Source: Alistipes sp. CAG:831 (lineage in GTDB: Bacteria > Bacteroidota > Bacteroidia > Bacteroidales > UBA932). From it: DNA of 64,000 nucleotides. Below are positions 27,169-35,228 of this stretch, one piece after another. The notes beneath the pieces are model-generated. The model did no database searches. It saw only the letters and a program-made list of their open reading frames with translations, and was not told the DNA's origin. The stretch lies in contig HF990410.1 of the NCBI GenBank assembly GCA_000432775.1, positions 67,148 to 131,147 on the forward strand, in the 5' to 3' direction. Within the stretch, counting starts at the first letter, position 1, and the number at the start of each line of letters is the position of its first letter. The position numbers and the translations under genes were made by a program.

Positions 27169-27663
27169 ATGAAAGATTTTGCAGCCATAGATTTCGAGAC
27201 AGCCAATGAGCAGCGTACCAGTGTGTGCAGCGTGGGAGTAGTGGTTGTGCGGGGTGGGGTGATAGCCGACCGCTTTTACAGCCTCATCCGGCCTGAGCCG
27301 GAGTATTACAGTTACTGGAATACCCGGGTGCACGGCCTTACGCTGGAGGATACTGCCGATGCGCCGGTATTTCCCTATGTGTGGGAGAAGGTGGCTCCGC
27401 TGATAGAAGGGCTGCCATTAGTGGCCCACAACAGTCCTTTCGACGAGGGATGTCTGCGGGCTGTGTTCCAGATGTACCGCATGGATTACCCGGAGTATGT
27501 TTTTCATTGTACCTGCAGGGCTTCCCGCCGTGTTTTCGGACCGCAGCTACCGAATCATCAGCTCCAGACCGTTGCGGCCCGCTGCGGCTACGACCTTACG
27601 CAGCACCACCACGCCCTGGCCGATGCGGAGGCCTGCGCCGCCATTGCCTTGAGGATTTTATAA
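27169..27663 (+). CDS. DEDDh 3'-5' exonuclease (DnaQ-like)
   Basis: A 164-residue exonuclease domain protein. The DEDDh residues are present: DFET (ExoI motif, near residue 6), NSPFDEG (ExoII, about 87) and HHALADAEA (ExoIII with His and Asp, about 148). It may be a stand-alone proofreading or RNA-processing exonuclease similar to the DNA polymerase III epsilon family. The start at ATG 27169 is supported by TATATTTG at 27150-27157, 11 bp upstream, which would again give an almost leaderless message. It sits directly after the phosphoesterase. Confidence 0.9.
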   Translation: MKDFAAIDFETANEQRTSVCSVGVVVVRGGVIADRFYSLIRPEPEYYSYWNTRVHGLTLEDTADAPVFPYVWEKVAPLIEGLPLVAHNSPFDEGCLRAVFQMYRMDYPEYVFHCTCRASRRVFGPQLPNHQLQTVAARCGYDLTQHHHALADAEACAAIALRIL

Positions 27664-27691
27664 AATTTTCAAAATTTTTATGAGTGTGCCA

Positions 27692-27737
27692 TTGTGCTGC
27701 TCATGTGCGTGCGACCTTTGCTGCGTAAAAGTAAAGG
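27692..27737 (+). repeat. conserved upstream module, copy C (before the second AAA+ gene)
   Basis: TTGTGCTG at 27692-27699 and the 31-bp block at 27707-27737, three differences from copy A. The -7-like GACCTTTG is at 27713-27720, and AAAGTAAAGGAGG provides a good ribosome site before ATG 27747. Confidence 0.75.
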
Positions 27738-27746
27738 AGGATAGAC

Positions 27747-29849
27747 ATGAGAACACTTATTCAATTGATCAAGGCGGCAGCGGTAAAGCTGCGTGACAGT
27801 AAGTTGAAGCGACTGGGCGGTAAGGAGATAACTGCTCAGCTGGATATGATGGCCCAGCGCCTGGGACTGGATAACAAGGGTGAGGCGGTGGTGTTCACTG
27901 CCCTTTTTGACAGGAGTTGCGCGGGCAGGTGCAGCGACCTGGAGGATCTGGCATCTTATTTCGGCTGCACTCAGCTGGAGGTTATGGAGTATGTGCCGTT
28001 TGTCAAGTCATTGTTGGAGAAAGGGCTTGTGGTGCAGACCGACTTGAGCGAGTGCCGTCTGACCAATCAGAATTTCTTAGTGGCCAATCATGTAATCGGC
28101 AGCGTGCTGGAGAACCGCAGGCCGGAGCTCCGCAAATCCAGGATTCTGGAGAAGGAGTTCGACCGTTATGATTTCTGCCGGCTGGTGGACTCACAGGTGC
28201 AGGACAGTGACGTGATGTCGGAGTCTCTCTTCCAGTTCGTGGATTCCATAGAGCGGGAGAACAGCGGGATGCCGCTGGTCAGGGAACTGGCGGCGGTCGT
28301 GGAGGACCTTCCGGCCAGGACATTGTTCTACGAGATGAGTTACGACTTTTTCAGCAGTGACGGCAACGGCAGGTCTGACCTGACGACCACGCTCCGGGAT
28401 ATGTACGAGGCGTACGGGGTGCGGTTCCGTGAGCGGAAATCGTTGCTGGACGGAACGCATCCGCTGGTCCGTGCCGGACTGGTGGAGGTCTCAGGGGACC
28501 GTGACAGCCTTGAACTGACGGTCGCGGGACAGCGGATTTTCCTGGGAGAGGATTTCGGTATATTCGGAAAGCAGTACACGGGTCTGGACAGGTTCTCGTT
28601 TGCCCGTGAAGTCAGCGAGTATGTCCATGGCAGTGCTCATGAGACAAAGAGTCCCAAGGCTTTGGACAAATTGGCCGAGAAGATCCGGCTGATGGAGGAT
28701 TCCAACGGCAGTCAGGAGTGTCTGGCAAAAATTAAAGGTCTTATAGCGGAGGAGGATATCCGCGCACTCTTCTATATCGTTTGCAATGCTTGTGCCGGGG
28801 GTGGCTCGGTCAGTCTGAATAGGGAACTTAGTTCTGTGTATCCTATTAAGGAACGCAATGCTGCTTTGAAGGCCTTCAAGGAGGAAAAACACAAATTGCA
28901 GAGTCTGGATCTTGCGGAGGTGGTGACTGAAAGCAGTCTCTTTGGGGAATATACAGTCCTGAAACTGACCGATAAAGGGAGGATGCTGTACTTTGAGGAG
29001 GATGCGGAACTGTTCATGGAGAAGCCCGACAAAAAGGAACTCATCCTTTCGAAGGATATCAAGGAAAAACGGCTGTTTTTCTCCGGGAAGGAACAGGAGC
29101 AGCTGCGGCTGGTGGGTGATACTCTGCAGGAGCGGAATTATCAGTCACTGGTAGCCCGGCTGGAGGAGAAAGGGCTGGCCAAAGGCATCGCGGTCCTGCT
29201 TTATGGTGCTCCTGGTACCGGCAAGACCGAGTCGGTGCTGCAATGGGCGCGGGAGAGCGGCCGGGACGTGGTGCATGTAGATATCAGTGCAGCCAAAAGT
29301 ATGTGGTACGGGGAGAGTGAGAAGATCGTCAAGGATATCTTCACCCGCTATAAACGGCTGTGCCGCCACTCTCAGATAAAGCCGATACTGCTGTTCAACG
29401 AGGCGGATGCCATATTCTCGAAGCGGAAGGCGGTAGGTCACGGCGGGAGTATCGACCAGACCGAGAACACTATTCAGAACATTATTCTTGAGGAGATGGA
29501 GAAGCTGGAAGGAATACTGATAGCGACCACGAACCTGGCTGACAATCTGGACCGCGCTTTCGAGCGCCGTTTCCTCTTCAAGATCCGCTTCGAGAGGCCG
29601 TCAGTAGAGGTCAAGCGCAGCATCTGGCTCGACAAACTCCCGGGCTTGAGTCCGGACGATGCCGCCCGTCTGGCATCTGAGTACGATTTCAGCGGCGGCG
29701 AGATAGACAACATCGTCCGCAAGGCCACTATGATGGAGGTCCTGGACGGCACTCCTCCGTCCATTGAGGCCATCACCGGCCTCTGCGGTGAGGAGAAAAT
29801 CGGCAATGAACGTATTAAAATCGGCTTTGGCAGTGCGAAAATTATCTAA
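27747..29849 (+). CDS. AAA+ ATPase with long N-terminal region (paralogue 2)
   Basis: A 700-residue protein. The first about 440 residues contain winged-helix-like segments (LEDLASYFGCTQLEVMEYVPFVKSLLEKGLV) that correspond to those of the 564-residue paralogue. The C-terminal AAA+ module has Walker A GAPGTGKTES (about 487), Walker B ILLFNEADAI (about 549), ATTNL and the arginine finger FERRF, with YGESEKIVKDIF between. The role is unknown; a DNA-linked or remodelling function fits the winged-helix parts. An extra about 140 N-terminal residues distinguish it from paralogue 1. Confidence 0.88.
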   Translation: MRTLIQLIKAAAVKLRDSKLKRLGGKEITAQLDMMAQRLGLDNKGEAVVFTALFDRSCAGRCSDLEDLASYFGCTQLEVMEYVPFVKSLLEKGLVVQTDLSECRLTNQNFLVANHVIGSVLENRRPELRKSRILEKEFDRYDFCRLVDSQVQDSDVMSESLFQFVDSIERENSGMPLVRELAAVVEDLPARTLFYEMSYDFFSSDGNGRSDLTTTLRDMYEAYGVRFRERKSLLDGTHPLVRAGLVEVSGDRDSLELTVAGQRIFLGEDFGIFGKQYTGLDRFSFAREVSEYVHGSAHETKSPKALDKLAEKIRLMEDSNGSQECLAKIKGLIAEEDIRALFYIVCNACAGGGSVSLNRELSSVYPIKERNAALKAFKEEKHKLQSLDLAEVVTESSLFGEYTVLKLTDKGRMLYFEEDAELFMEKPDKKELILSKDIKEKRLFFSGKEQEQLRLVGDTLQERNYQSLVARLEEKGLAKGIAVLLYGAPGTGKTESVLQWARESGRDVVHVDISAAKSMWYGESEKIVKDIFTRYKRLCRHSQIKPILLFNEADAIFSKRKAVGHGGSIDQTENTIQNIILEEMEKLEGILIATTNLADNLDRAFERRFLFKIRFERPSVEVKRSIWLDKLPGLSPDDAARLASEYDFSGGEIDNIVRKATMMEVLDGTPPSIEAITGLCGEEKIGNERIKIGFGSAKII

Positions 29850-29888
29850 GTTCACAACTTTGTGGTCCACAAAGTTGTGAACTTTTTT
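29850..29888 (+). terminator. perfect-palindrome terminator after the second AAA+ gene
   Basis: Two 16-bp arms (29850-29865 and 29867-29882) form a perfect inverted repeat around one base, followed by TTTTTT. It begins at the last base of the stop codon region and should terminate transcription strongly. Confidence 0.9.
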
Positions 29889-29893
29889 ATTGC

Positions 29894-29946
29894 AAAACAC
29901 TTTTATAAAAGCGAAATTTTGCCCAAAAAACACTTTTGCAAAAGCG
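29894..29946. repeat. two 20-bp direct repeats, each holding a 12-bp palindrome
   Basis: 29894-29913 and 29927-29946 differ at two positions. Their cores, CTTTTATAAAAG and CTTTTGCAAAAG, are perfect palindromes 33 bp apart. They lie between converging genes and could be part of the rtcB terminator or a protein-binding site left from a lost promoter. Confidence 0.6.
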
Positions 29947-29976
29947 TTGGAACGGCGGGTAATGTGATGTCATCCG

Positions 29977-31251
29977 TTACTCCGCTGCCTTGAAGTTGAA
30001 CACGGGTTTTATGATGTCGAGGATATCCACGGTGTCTGCTATGTTGGCGATGATCTCGGCCATGGGCTTGTAGACCATGGGGGACTCGTCGCGGGTCTGC
30101 TCTGAGACCGTCTCACTGTAGATGCCCTTCATGGACTCGGCGAAGGCTTCCATGCTGACCTGCTCGAATGCCTTGGCGCGGCTCATGATGCGGCCGGCGC
30201 CGTGTGGGGCGGAGAAGTTCCAGTCGGGATTGCCCTTGCCGGAGCATATCAGGGAACCGTCCCGCATGTTCATGGGGATGATGCACTTCTGTCCCTCGCG
30301 GGCGGAGATGGCGCCCTTGCGGATGATATTGTCGTCACCGATGTAGTTGTGCACGCTCTCGAAGCGTTCGGAGAGCATGATTTCCGGTGTGGCGGTGATA
30401 TTGCCATGAGTCCGCAGATGGCCGGTCAGCAGGTCTATGATGATGCTGCGGTTGATCCGGGCCCATTCCTGACACAGGCGCATGTCGTGCAGATAGTCCT
30501 CCCTGGGCTTACCTTCGAGCCAGCACAGCTCGTCAGGAACCGGCGGCCCCTGCATCCTGAAGGAGCAGTGCAGCTGACGGATGGCTTCCTGAAGTTCCGA
30601 GCGGCGTCCTGCAGCCTTGTATTCCTCAATCATCCTGGCCTGCTGCTCCATCAATTTGTCCCAGCCGGACATGTTTTTTACCGCCTGTTTCTGGTATATT
30701 TCGGCAACCTGCTTGCCTAGATTGCGGCTGCCGGTGTGTGCCACGATGTACATCCTGCCGCCGGAGTCCCGGTCCAGCTCGATGAAATGATTGCCGCCTC
30801 CCAATGTACCGGCGGCCTTGTACAGCCGCTTGCTGTCCTTCAGGTCGCGGAAGCAGCGCAGGGCCTTGATCAGCTCCCTGGCTTCCCCGTACCTTTCCAT
30901 ATAAGGCTGGGGCAGCACCAGCTCCGCCTTGTCCCGGATACCCCTGCCTGAAGGAATATTGTTCAGAATGAATTCGTTCAGAGCGTGAAAGTCAATTTCT
31001 CCGCTGCAGTCGAACGGCTGGACGAGCATGCCGCAGCCGATGTCCACCCCGACAATATTCGGAATGACCTTGTCGCCAAGGTCGCCGGTGAAGCCTATGA
31101 CACAGCCGGCCCCTGCGTGCACATCCGGCATGATACGGACCTTGCATCCGCTGAACGTGCCGATGGACATCAGCCTGCCGATCTGCTCCAGGGCTGTGTT
31201 CTCGATGTTGTCAGTGAAGATTTTCACGTCGTGTCCTTCTATCGTTTTCAT
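29977..31251 (-). CDS. rtcB: RtcB-type RNA ligase
   Basis: A 424-residue GTP- and Mn-dependent RNA 3'-phosphate ligase. Metal-binding motifs are visible: MPDVHAGAGCVIGFT, VGVDIGCGM with the Cys ligand, GGGNHFIEL, YIVAHTGSRNLG and the C-terminal SAPHGAGRIMSR, whose His accepts GMP. Length matches bacterial RtcB. In bacteria it repairs tRNA or rRNA cut by toxins. There is no rtcA, rtcR or archease next to it. It converges on the AAA+ gene and stands alone. Confidence 0.94.
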   Translation of the reverse strand: MKTIEGHDVKIFTDNIENTALEQIGRLMSIGTFSGCKVRIMPDVHAGAGCVIGFTGDLGDKVIPNIVGVDIGCGMLVQPFDCSGEIDFHALNEFILNNIPSGRGIRDKAELVLPQPYMERYGEARELIKALRCFRDLKDSKRLYKAAGTLGGGNHFIELDRDSGGRMYIVAHTGSRNLGKQVAEIYQKQAVKNMSGWDKLMEQQARMIEEYKAAGRRSELQEAIRQLHCSFRMQGPPVPDELCWLEGKPREDYLHDMRLCQEWARINRSIIIDLLTGHLRTHGNITATPEIMLSERFESVHNYIGDDNIIRKGAISAREGQKCIIPMNMRDGSLICSGKGNPDWNFSAPHGAGRIMSRAKAFEQVSMEAFAESMKGIYSETVSEQTRDESPMVYKPMAEIIANIADTVDILDIIKPVFNFKAAE

Positions 31252-31322
31252 AAGTATTGCGTTTTATGATGCAAATATAGCGCGTGCATGTGCCGCATGG
31301 AGGAGCAGGTTCGGTTTTTAAA

Positions 31323-31357
31323 CGTTTATAGCCGTTTATAATCGTTTATATCCGTTT
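31323..31357. repeat. 10-bp tandem repeat, 3.5 copies
   Basis: CGTTTATA followed by two variable bases, repeated at 31323, 31333 and 31343, with a partial copy at 31353. The period is one helix turn, so all copies face the same side of the DNA. It sits upstream of a promoter-like TATCTTTG at 31387-31394. Confidence 0.7.
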
Positions 31358-31421
31358 CATGACTGGTTTGTTATTCCCTTTATGCGTATCTTTGCGGTCG
31401 GAAATAATTAATTGATCGGTT

Positions 31422-31481
31422 ATGAAAAAGTACCTTGACCCGAAGACGGATTTGACTCCGGAAGAGGTATCAGCCTTGTGA
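31422..31481 (+). pseudogene. 19-codon remnant of an Rpn/PD-(D/E)XK transposase-like nuclease
   Basis: The peptide MKKYLDPKTDLTPEEVSAL matches the usual N-terminus of Rpn-family nucleases in Bacteroidales (M.(K/R)YLDPK.DLTFK), then stops. A TATCTTTG promoter element precedes it by 27 bp. The remainder of the gene is gone; mazG follows after 45 bp. It could instead be a true micro-ORF. Confidence 0.45.
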
Positions 31482-31526
31482 TTCTGCCGGAAAAATACCT
31501 ATCTTAGCGGCTCAATTTTTAAGAAT

Positions 31527-32369
31527 ATGAGCAGAAACGAGATGTCATCGAGGGAGGCCAAGCTGGAGGCTTTCGGCCGCCTTCTGGATATAATGGATGA
31601 ACTCAGGGAGAAATGCCCCTGGGATCACAAGCAGACCACCGAGTCGCTGCGTCCTCAGACGATTGAGGAGACTTACGAACTGAGCGACGCCATCCTCCGC
31701 GGGGAAGGCAGGGAGGTCTCCAAGGAACTGGGCGACGTGCTGCTGCACATCGTCTTCTATGCGAAGATAGCTTCCGAGAAGGGCGAATACGATATCGTGG
31801 ACGTGATCAACCGTCTGTGCGACAAACTCATCTACCGTCATCCGCACGTCTTCGGCGAGGTCCATGTGGACGGGGCCGACCAGGTGGTGCAGAACTGGGA
31901 GGAACTCAAGACCAAGGAAAAGGACGGCAACAAGCGGGTGCTCTCGGGAGTGCCTGTCTCGCTGCCGCCGCTGCTCAAGGCCTACCGCATGCAGGACAAG
32001 GCCCGCGCCGTGGGCTTCGACTGGGAGGAGCGCTCCCAGGTCTGGGACAAGGTGGCCGAGGAACTCGGAGAGTTCCGCGAGGAGCTGGGCCGGATGGACA
32101 AGTCGGACCCTGAGTCGGTGAAAAGGGCTGAGGGTGAGCTCGGTGATTTCCTTTTCTCTATAGTGAATGCTGCCCGTCTGTACGACCTGAATCCGGATAC
32201 GGCGCTGGAGATGACCTGTGCCAAGTTCCGCCGCCGCTTTACCTATCTCGAGGAGCACACCATCCGCCAAGGCAAGTCTCTGAAGGACATGACGCTGGCG
32301 GAGATGGACGCTATCTGGGACGAGGCGAAGGCCCTGGAGAAAAATTCTGAGGACAATGCCGGAAAATAG
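31527..32369 (+). CDS. mazG: nucleoside triphosphate pyrophosphohydrolase MazG
   Basis: A 280-residue housecleaning enzyme hydrolysing NTPs to NMP and PPi. Two MazG domains are seen: the first with CPWDHKQT, ETYEL and KELGDVLLHIVFYAK, the second with VAEELGEFREEL and EGELGDFLFSIVNAARL, giving the Glu/Asp Mg-binding pattern EExxE...ExxD. ATG 31527 is used; a second ATG five codons later is possible. Its end overlaps the E1-like gene by 14 bp, so the two are coupled. Confidence 0.94.
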   Translation: MSRNEMSSREAKLEAFGRLLDIMDELREKCPWDHKQTTESLRPQTIEETYELSDAILRGEGREVSKELGDVLLHIVFYAKIASEKGEYDIVDVINRLCDKLIYRHPHVFGEVHVDGADQVVQNWEELKTKEKDGNKRVLSGVPVSLPPLLKAYRMQDKARAVGFDWEERSQVWDKVAEELGEFREELGRMDKSDPESVKRAEGELGDFLFSIVNAARLYDLNPDTALEMTCAKFRRRFTYLEEHTIRQGKSLKDMTLAEMDAIWDEAKALEKNSEDNAGK

Positions 32370-33114
32370 TCCCGCGTGGCTCGAGCGCACCGCCCTGCTC
32401 GTGGGCGGGGAGGCCTTGCAGGCCCTGAAAAGGGCGACTGTGGTGGTCGCCGGTCTGGGCGGGGTGGGGGCATACGCTGCGGAGATGACGGCCCGCGCCG
32501 GAGTAGGGCGGATGATAATCATAGACTCGGACAAAGTCTCGGAGAGCAACCGGAACCGGCAGCTGCTGGCGCTCTGCTCGACTGTAGGACGGTCCAAAAC
32601 GGAGGTTATGGCGGAAAGGCTTCTGGACATCAATCCGGAATTGCAGATAATCAAGGTGGAAGAATACCTGACTGAGGACAATGTAGCTGCGGTGCTGGAA
32701 CGCTCCTGCGCCGAGGCGGGGGGCGCCCGTCCGGATTTTCTCATCGACGCGATCGATACCCTGTCCCCGAAGATTGCCCTTATCTCCCATTGCGTCCATA
32801 GCGGTATCCCCCTTGTCTCCTCGATGGGAGCCGGGGCCAAATTCGACGCCACGAAGGTCCGTCTGACCGACCTCTCGAAGTCCTACAACTGCCCCCTGGC
32901 CTTCATTCTCCGGAAGAAACTCCGCAAGATAGGCATCAGCAAGGGCTTCCCCGTGGTGTTCTCGGAGGAACTGCCCGACCGTGACGCCATTGTCCCGACG
33001 GAGGGCGAGCGCAACAAGAAGTCCCAGGTAGGCACCATCTCCTACATCCCCGCCGTCTTCGGCTGTGTCTGTGCCCAGGCGGCCCTGACTTATCTCTGCC
33101 GCAGAAATGGCTGA
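32356..33114 (+). CDS. tcdA: ThiF/E1-family tRNA threonylcarbamoyladenosine dehydratase
   Basis: A 252-residue adenylating enzyme of the TcdA type, which cyclises t6A to ct6A at tRNA position 37. The nucleotide-binding motif VVAGLGGVGAYAAEMTARAG and the IIDSDKVSESNRNRQL loop are present, as are DAIDTLSPKIALI and the C-terminal IPAVFGCVCA. ThiS/MoaD-activating relatives have zinc-binding CxxC pairs, which are not seen here, supporting TcdA. It overlaps mazG by 14 bp. Confidence 0.86.
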   Translation: MPENSPAWLERTALLVGGEALQALKRATVVVAGLGGVGAYAAEMTARAGVGRMIIIDSDKVSESNRNRQLLALCSTVGRSKTEVMAERLLDINPELQIIKVEEYLTEDNVAAVLERSCAEAGGARPDFLIDAIDTLSPKIALISHCVHSGIPLVSSMGAGAKFDATKVRLTDLSKSYNCPLAFILRKKLRKIGISKGFPVVFSEELPDRDAIVPTEGERNKKSQVGTISYIPAVFGCVCAQAALTYLCRRNG

Positions 33115-33224
33115 GGTCCGTTGATGGTGTGAAAAATGCTGCATAAATGCGGCCGGGGTATCGGAAATTTTCGTAACTTGGCAAAGTTTTTACCACTAAC
33201 CGTATTTAAGCAACATTTTAGGAT

Positions 33225-35219
33225 ATGAAACGGATTTTTACTGTATTGTCCTGCGTGCTTCTCGCCTCGGCGGCCCTGTCGGCCCAGACCTGGAGGCAGT
33301 ATGAGGCCGTAGCGGCTGACCAGGCCTATCTGAATGCTGACTGTGTGGTTCTGCTGGACAGCACTTCGGTCAGCGTGGAGCCCACAGGCCAGGGCTCGTT
33401 CGCAGTCTACAAGGCGTTCAGGGTGCAGACTCCTGCAGGAGCCGTCGCCAACAGAGTCCTCAAGTATGACTACGATCCTCTCACGGCTTTTGCCGAGTTC
33501 AAGTATGTGACCGTCTACCGTGCAGGCGGGGATGTGGAGCGTCTGGATGTCTCGAAGGCCCTGGACTATGTGGCTCCGGCCCGCTCGATTTACTGGGGCG
33601 CCCGTCAGATTATGATAGAGGTGGGTGCGCTCAGGCCCGGGGACATCGTGGAGTATGAGATCGCCAAGAAGGGCTTCACCTATGCCCTGCTGACATCTGA
33701 ATCAGGTGCTGCTGCGTCCGCGGGTGCTGCTGTGCCGGCTGACGGTGAGGACGATTCCCGCTTCATCCCTCCGATGAGGGGGCAGTTCTACGACATCGTG
33801 CCTTTCTGGTGTGCTGATCCCACGGTCCGCAAGGTGTACTCTGTCTCTCTTCCTATGGAGAAGGAGGCTCAGTTCCAGTTCTATCAGGGCGAATGTGCGT
33901 CTTCGATGAGATATGAGGACGGCCGCAAGGTCTATAAGTTCGCGGTGAATGACGTGATGCCTTTCACCCGCGAGCCCAATATGGTGGACCTCTTCGACGC
34001 GGCTCCCAAGCTGATGATGTCCACCACTCCCAACTGGGTGGAGAAGTCTCTTTGGTTCAATAAAGTGAACGAGGACTACGGCAGTTTCGAGGCTTACGCT
34101 CCCGCCCAGAAGAAGGTGGACGAGCTGATCCGGGGCAAGGAAACCGAGATGGAGAAGATAGCCGTGCTGACCCATTGGGTGGCCGACAACATCCGCTACT
34201 CCGGCATCACTATGGGCAAGGGCGAGGGCTACACCCTGCACAACACTAAGATGAACTACACCGACCGCTGCGGTGTCTGCAAGGATATCGCCGGTACCCT
34301 GATTTCCTTCCTGCGCATGGCCGGTTTCGAGGCCTATCCCGCGATGACGATGGCCGGCAGCCGCGTAGAGAGCATTCCCGCCGACCATTTCAACCACTGC
34401 GTGGCTGTTGTTAAGCTTTCCAACGGCACTTATATGCCTCTCGACCCGACCTGGGTGCCCTTCACCCGCGAGCTCTGGAGCAGCGCCGAGCAGCAGCAGA
34501 ACTATCTGCCCGGAGTTCCCGAAGGCTCGGATCTCTGCCTGACCCCGCTCTCCGCTCCCGAGAACCATTATTTCCGCATCAAGGCCGAAAATACCATAGA
34601 TGAGAACGGAACCCTCAAGGGCACTCTCACCGTATCCGCTGAGGGACAGAGCGACAGGGGTATCCGCAGCATCTTCACCACAGGTTTCCAGAGCGAGTGG
34701 CGCAACAACATGGAGCGTCAGCTGCTCAATGTCTCGCCCAAGGCCCGCCTTGTCAGCGTGAACTACGGCAGGAACCCCAAGGACTATCAGGCGGCCCCCA
34801 TCAGCATAACCTTCCGCTATGAGATTCCCGACTATGCCGTGGTGGGAGACGGGGTGATGCTCTTCCGTCCCATCGCCATGAACAATGTCTATAACAATGT
34901 CCGCTCCTATCTGAGGATCAATACCTCCGTAGAGGAGCGCCAGTACGGCTTCAAGGACGGCTGCTCCCGTCTGGTCGAGCTGGACGAGACCATCCGTATC
35001 CCTGACGGCTACACTATGGTGACCGCTCCCAAGGCAGATGAGATGCAGGGCAGCGGAGCCGACTTCAGCGGTTCTCTCTCTCAGGAGGGAAATGAGGTGG
35101 TTCTCCACAACACTCTCGCTCTCAAGAAGAGAGTCTACGAGCCTGCCGACTGGGACAGCTTCCGCAACGCGGTCAACGCCCACAAGGCATACGGTGAATA
35201 TGTCGTTATTAAAAAGTAA
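33225..35219 (+). CDS. exported DUF3857 / transglutaminase-like protein
   Basis: A 664-residue protein with a signal peptide ending LSAQT. A DUF3857 beta-domain (about 60-250) is followed by a transglutaminase-like core (about 290-420) with an apparently intact Cys-His-Asp triad: DRCGVCKDIAG (about 350), DHFNHCVAVV (about 390) and MPLDPTW (about 406). The C-terminal part is beta-rich (DUF2569-like region not seen). Such proteins are common in Bacteroidota but their substrate, probably a peptide or polymer in the periplasm, is unknown. A degenerate relative follows after 9 bp. Confidence 0.85.
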   Translation: MKRIFTVLSCVLLASAALSAQTWRQYEAVAADQAYLNADCVVLLDSTSVSVEPTGQGSFAVYKAFRVQTPAGAVANRVLKYDYDPLTAFAEFKYVTVYRAGGDVERLDVSKALDYVAPARSIYWGARQIMIEVGALRPGDIVEYEIAKKGFTYALLTSESGAAASAGAAVPADGEDDSRFIPPMRGQFYDIVPFWCADPTVRKVYSVSLPMEKEAQFQFYQGECASSMRYEDGRKVYKFAVNDVMPFTREPNMVDLFDAAPKLMMSTTPNWVEKSLWFNKVNEDYGSFEAYAPAQKKVDELIRGKETEMEKIAVLTHWVADNIRYSGITMGKGEGYTLHNTKMNYTDRCGVCKDIAGTLISFLRMAGFEAYPAMTMAGSRVESIPADHFNHCVAVVKLSNGTYMPLDPTWVPFTRELWSSAEQQQNYLPGVPEGSDLCLTPLSAPENHYFRIKAENTIDENGTLKGTLTVSAEGQSDRGIRSIFTTGFQSEWRNNMERQLLNVSPKARLVSVNYGRNPKDYQAAPISITFRYEIPDYAVVGDGVMLFRPIAMNNVYNNVRSYLRINTSVEERQYGFKDGCSRLVELDETIRIPDGYTMVTAPKADEMQGSGADFSGSLSQEGNEVVLHNTLALKKRVYEPADWDSFRNAVNAHKAYGEYVVIKK

Positions 35220-35228
35220 ATCCGGGTT

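Noticed and set aside
29894..29946. A short CRISPR-like array
   Set aside because: Only two repeat units with a 13-bp gap and no cas genes; the units are palindromic cores typical of binding sites or terminators.
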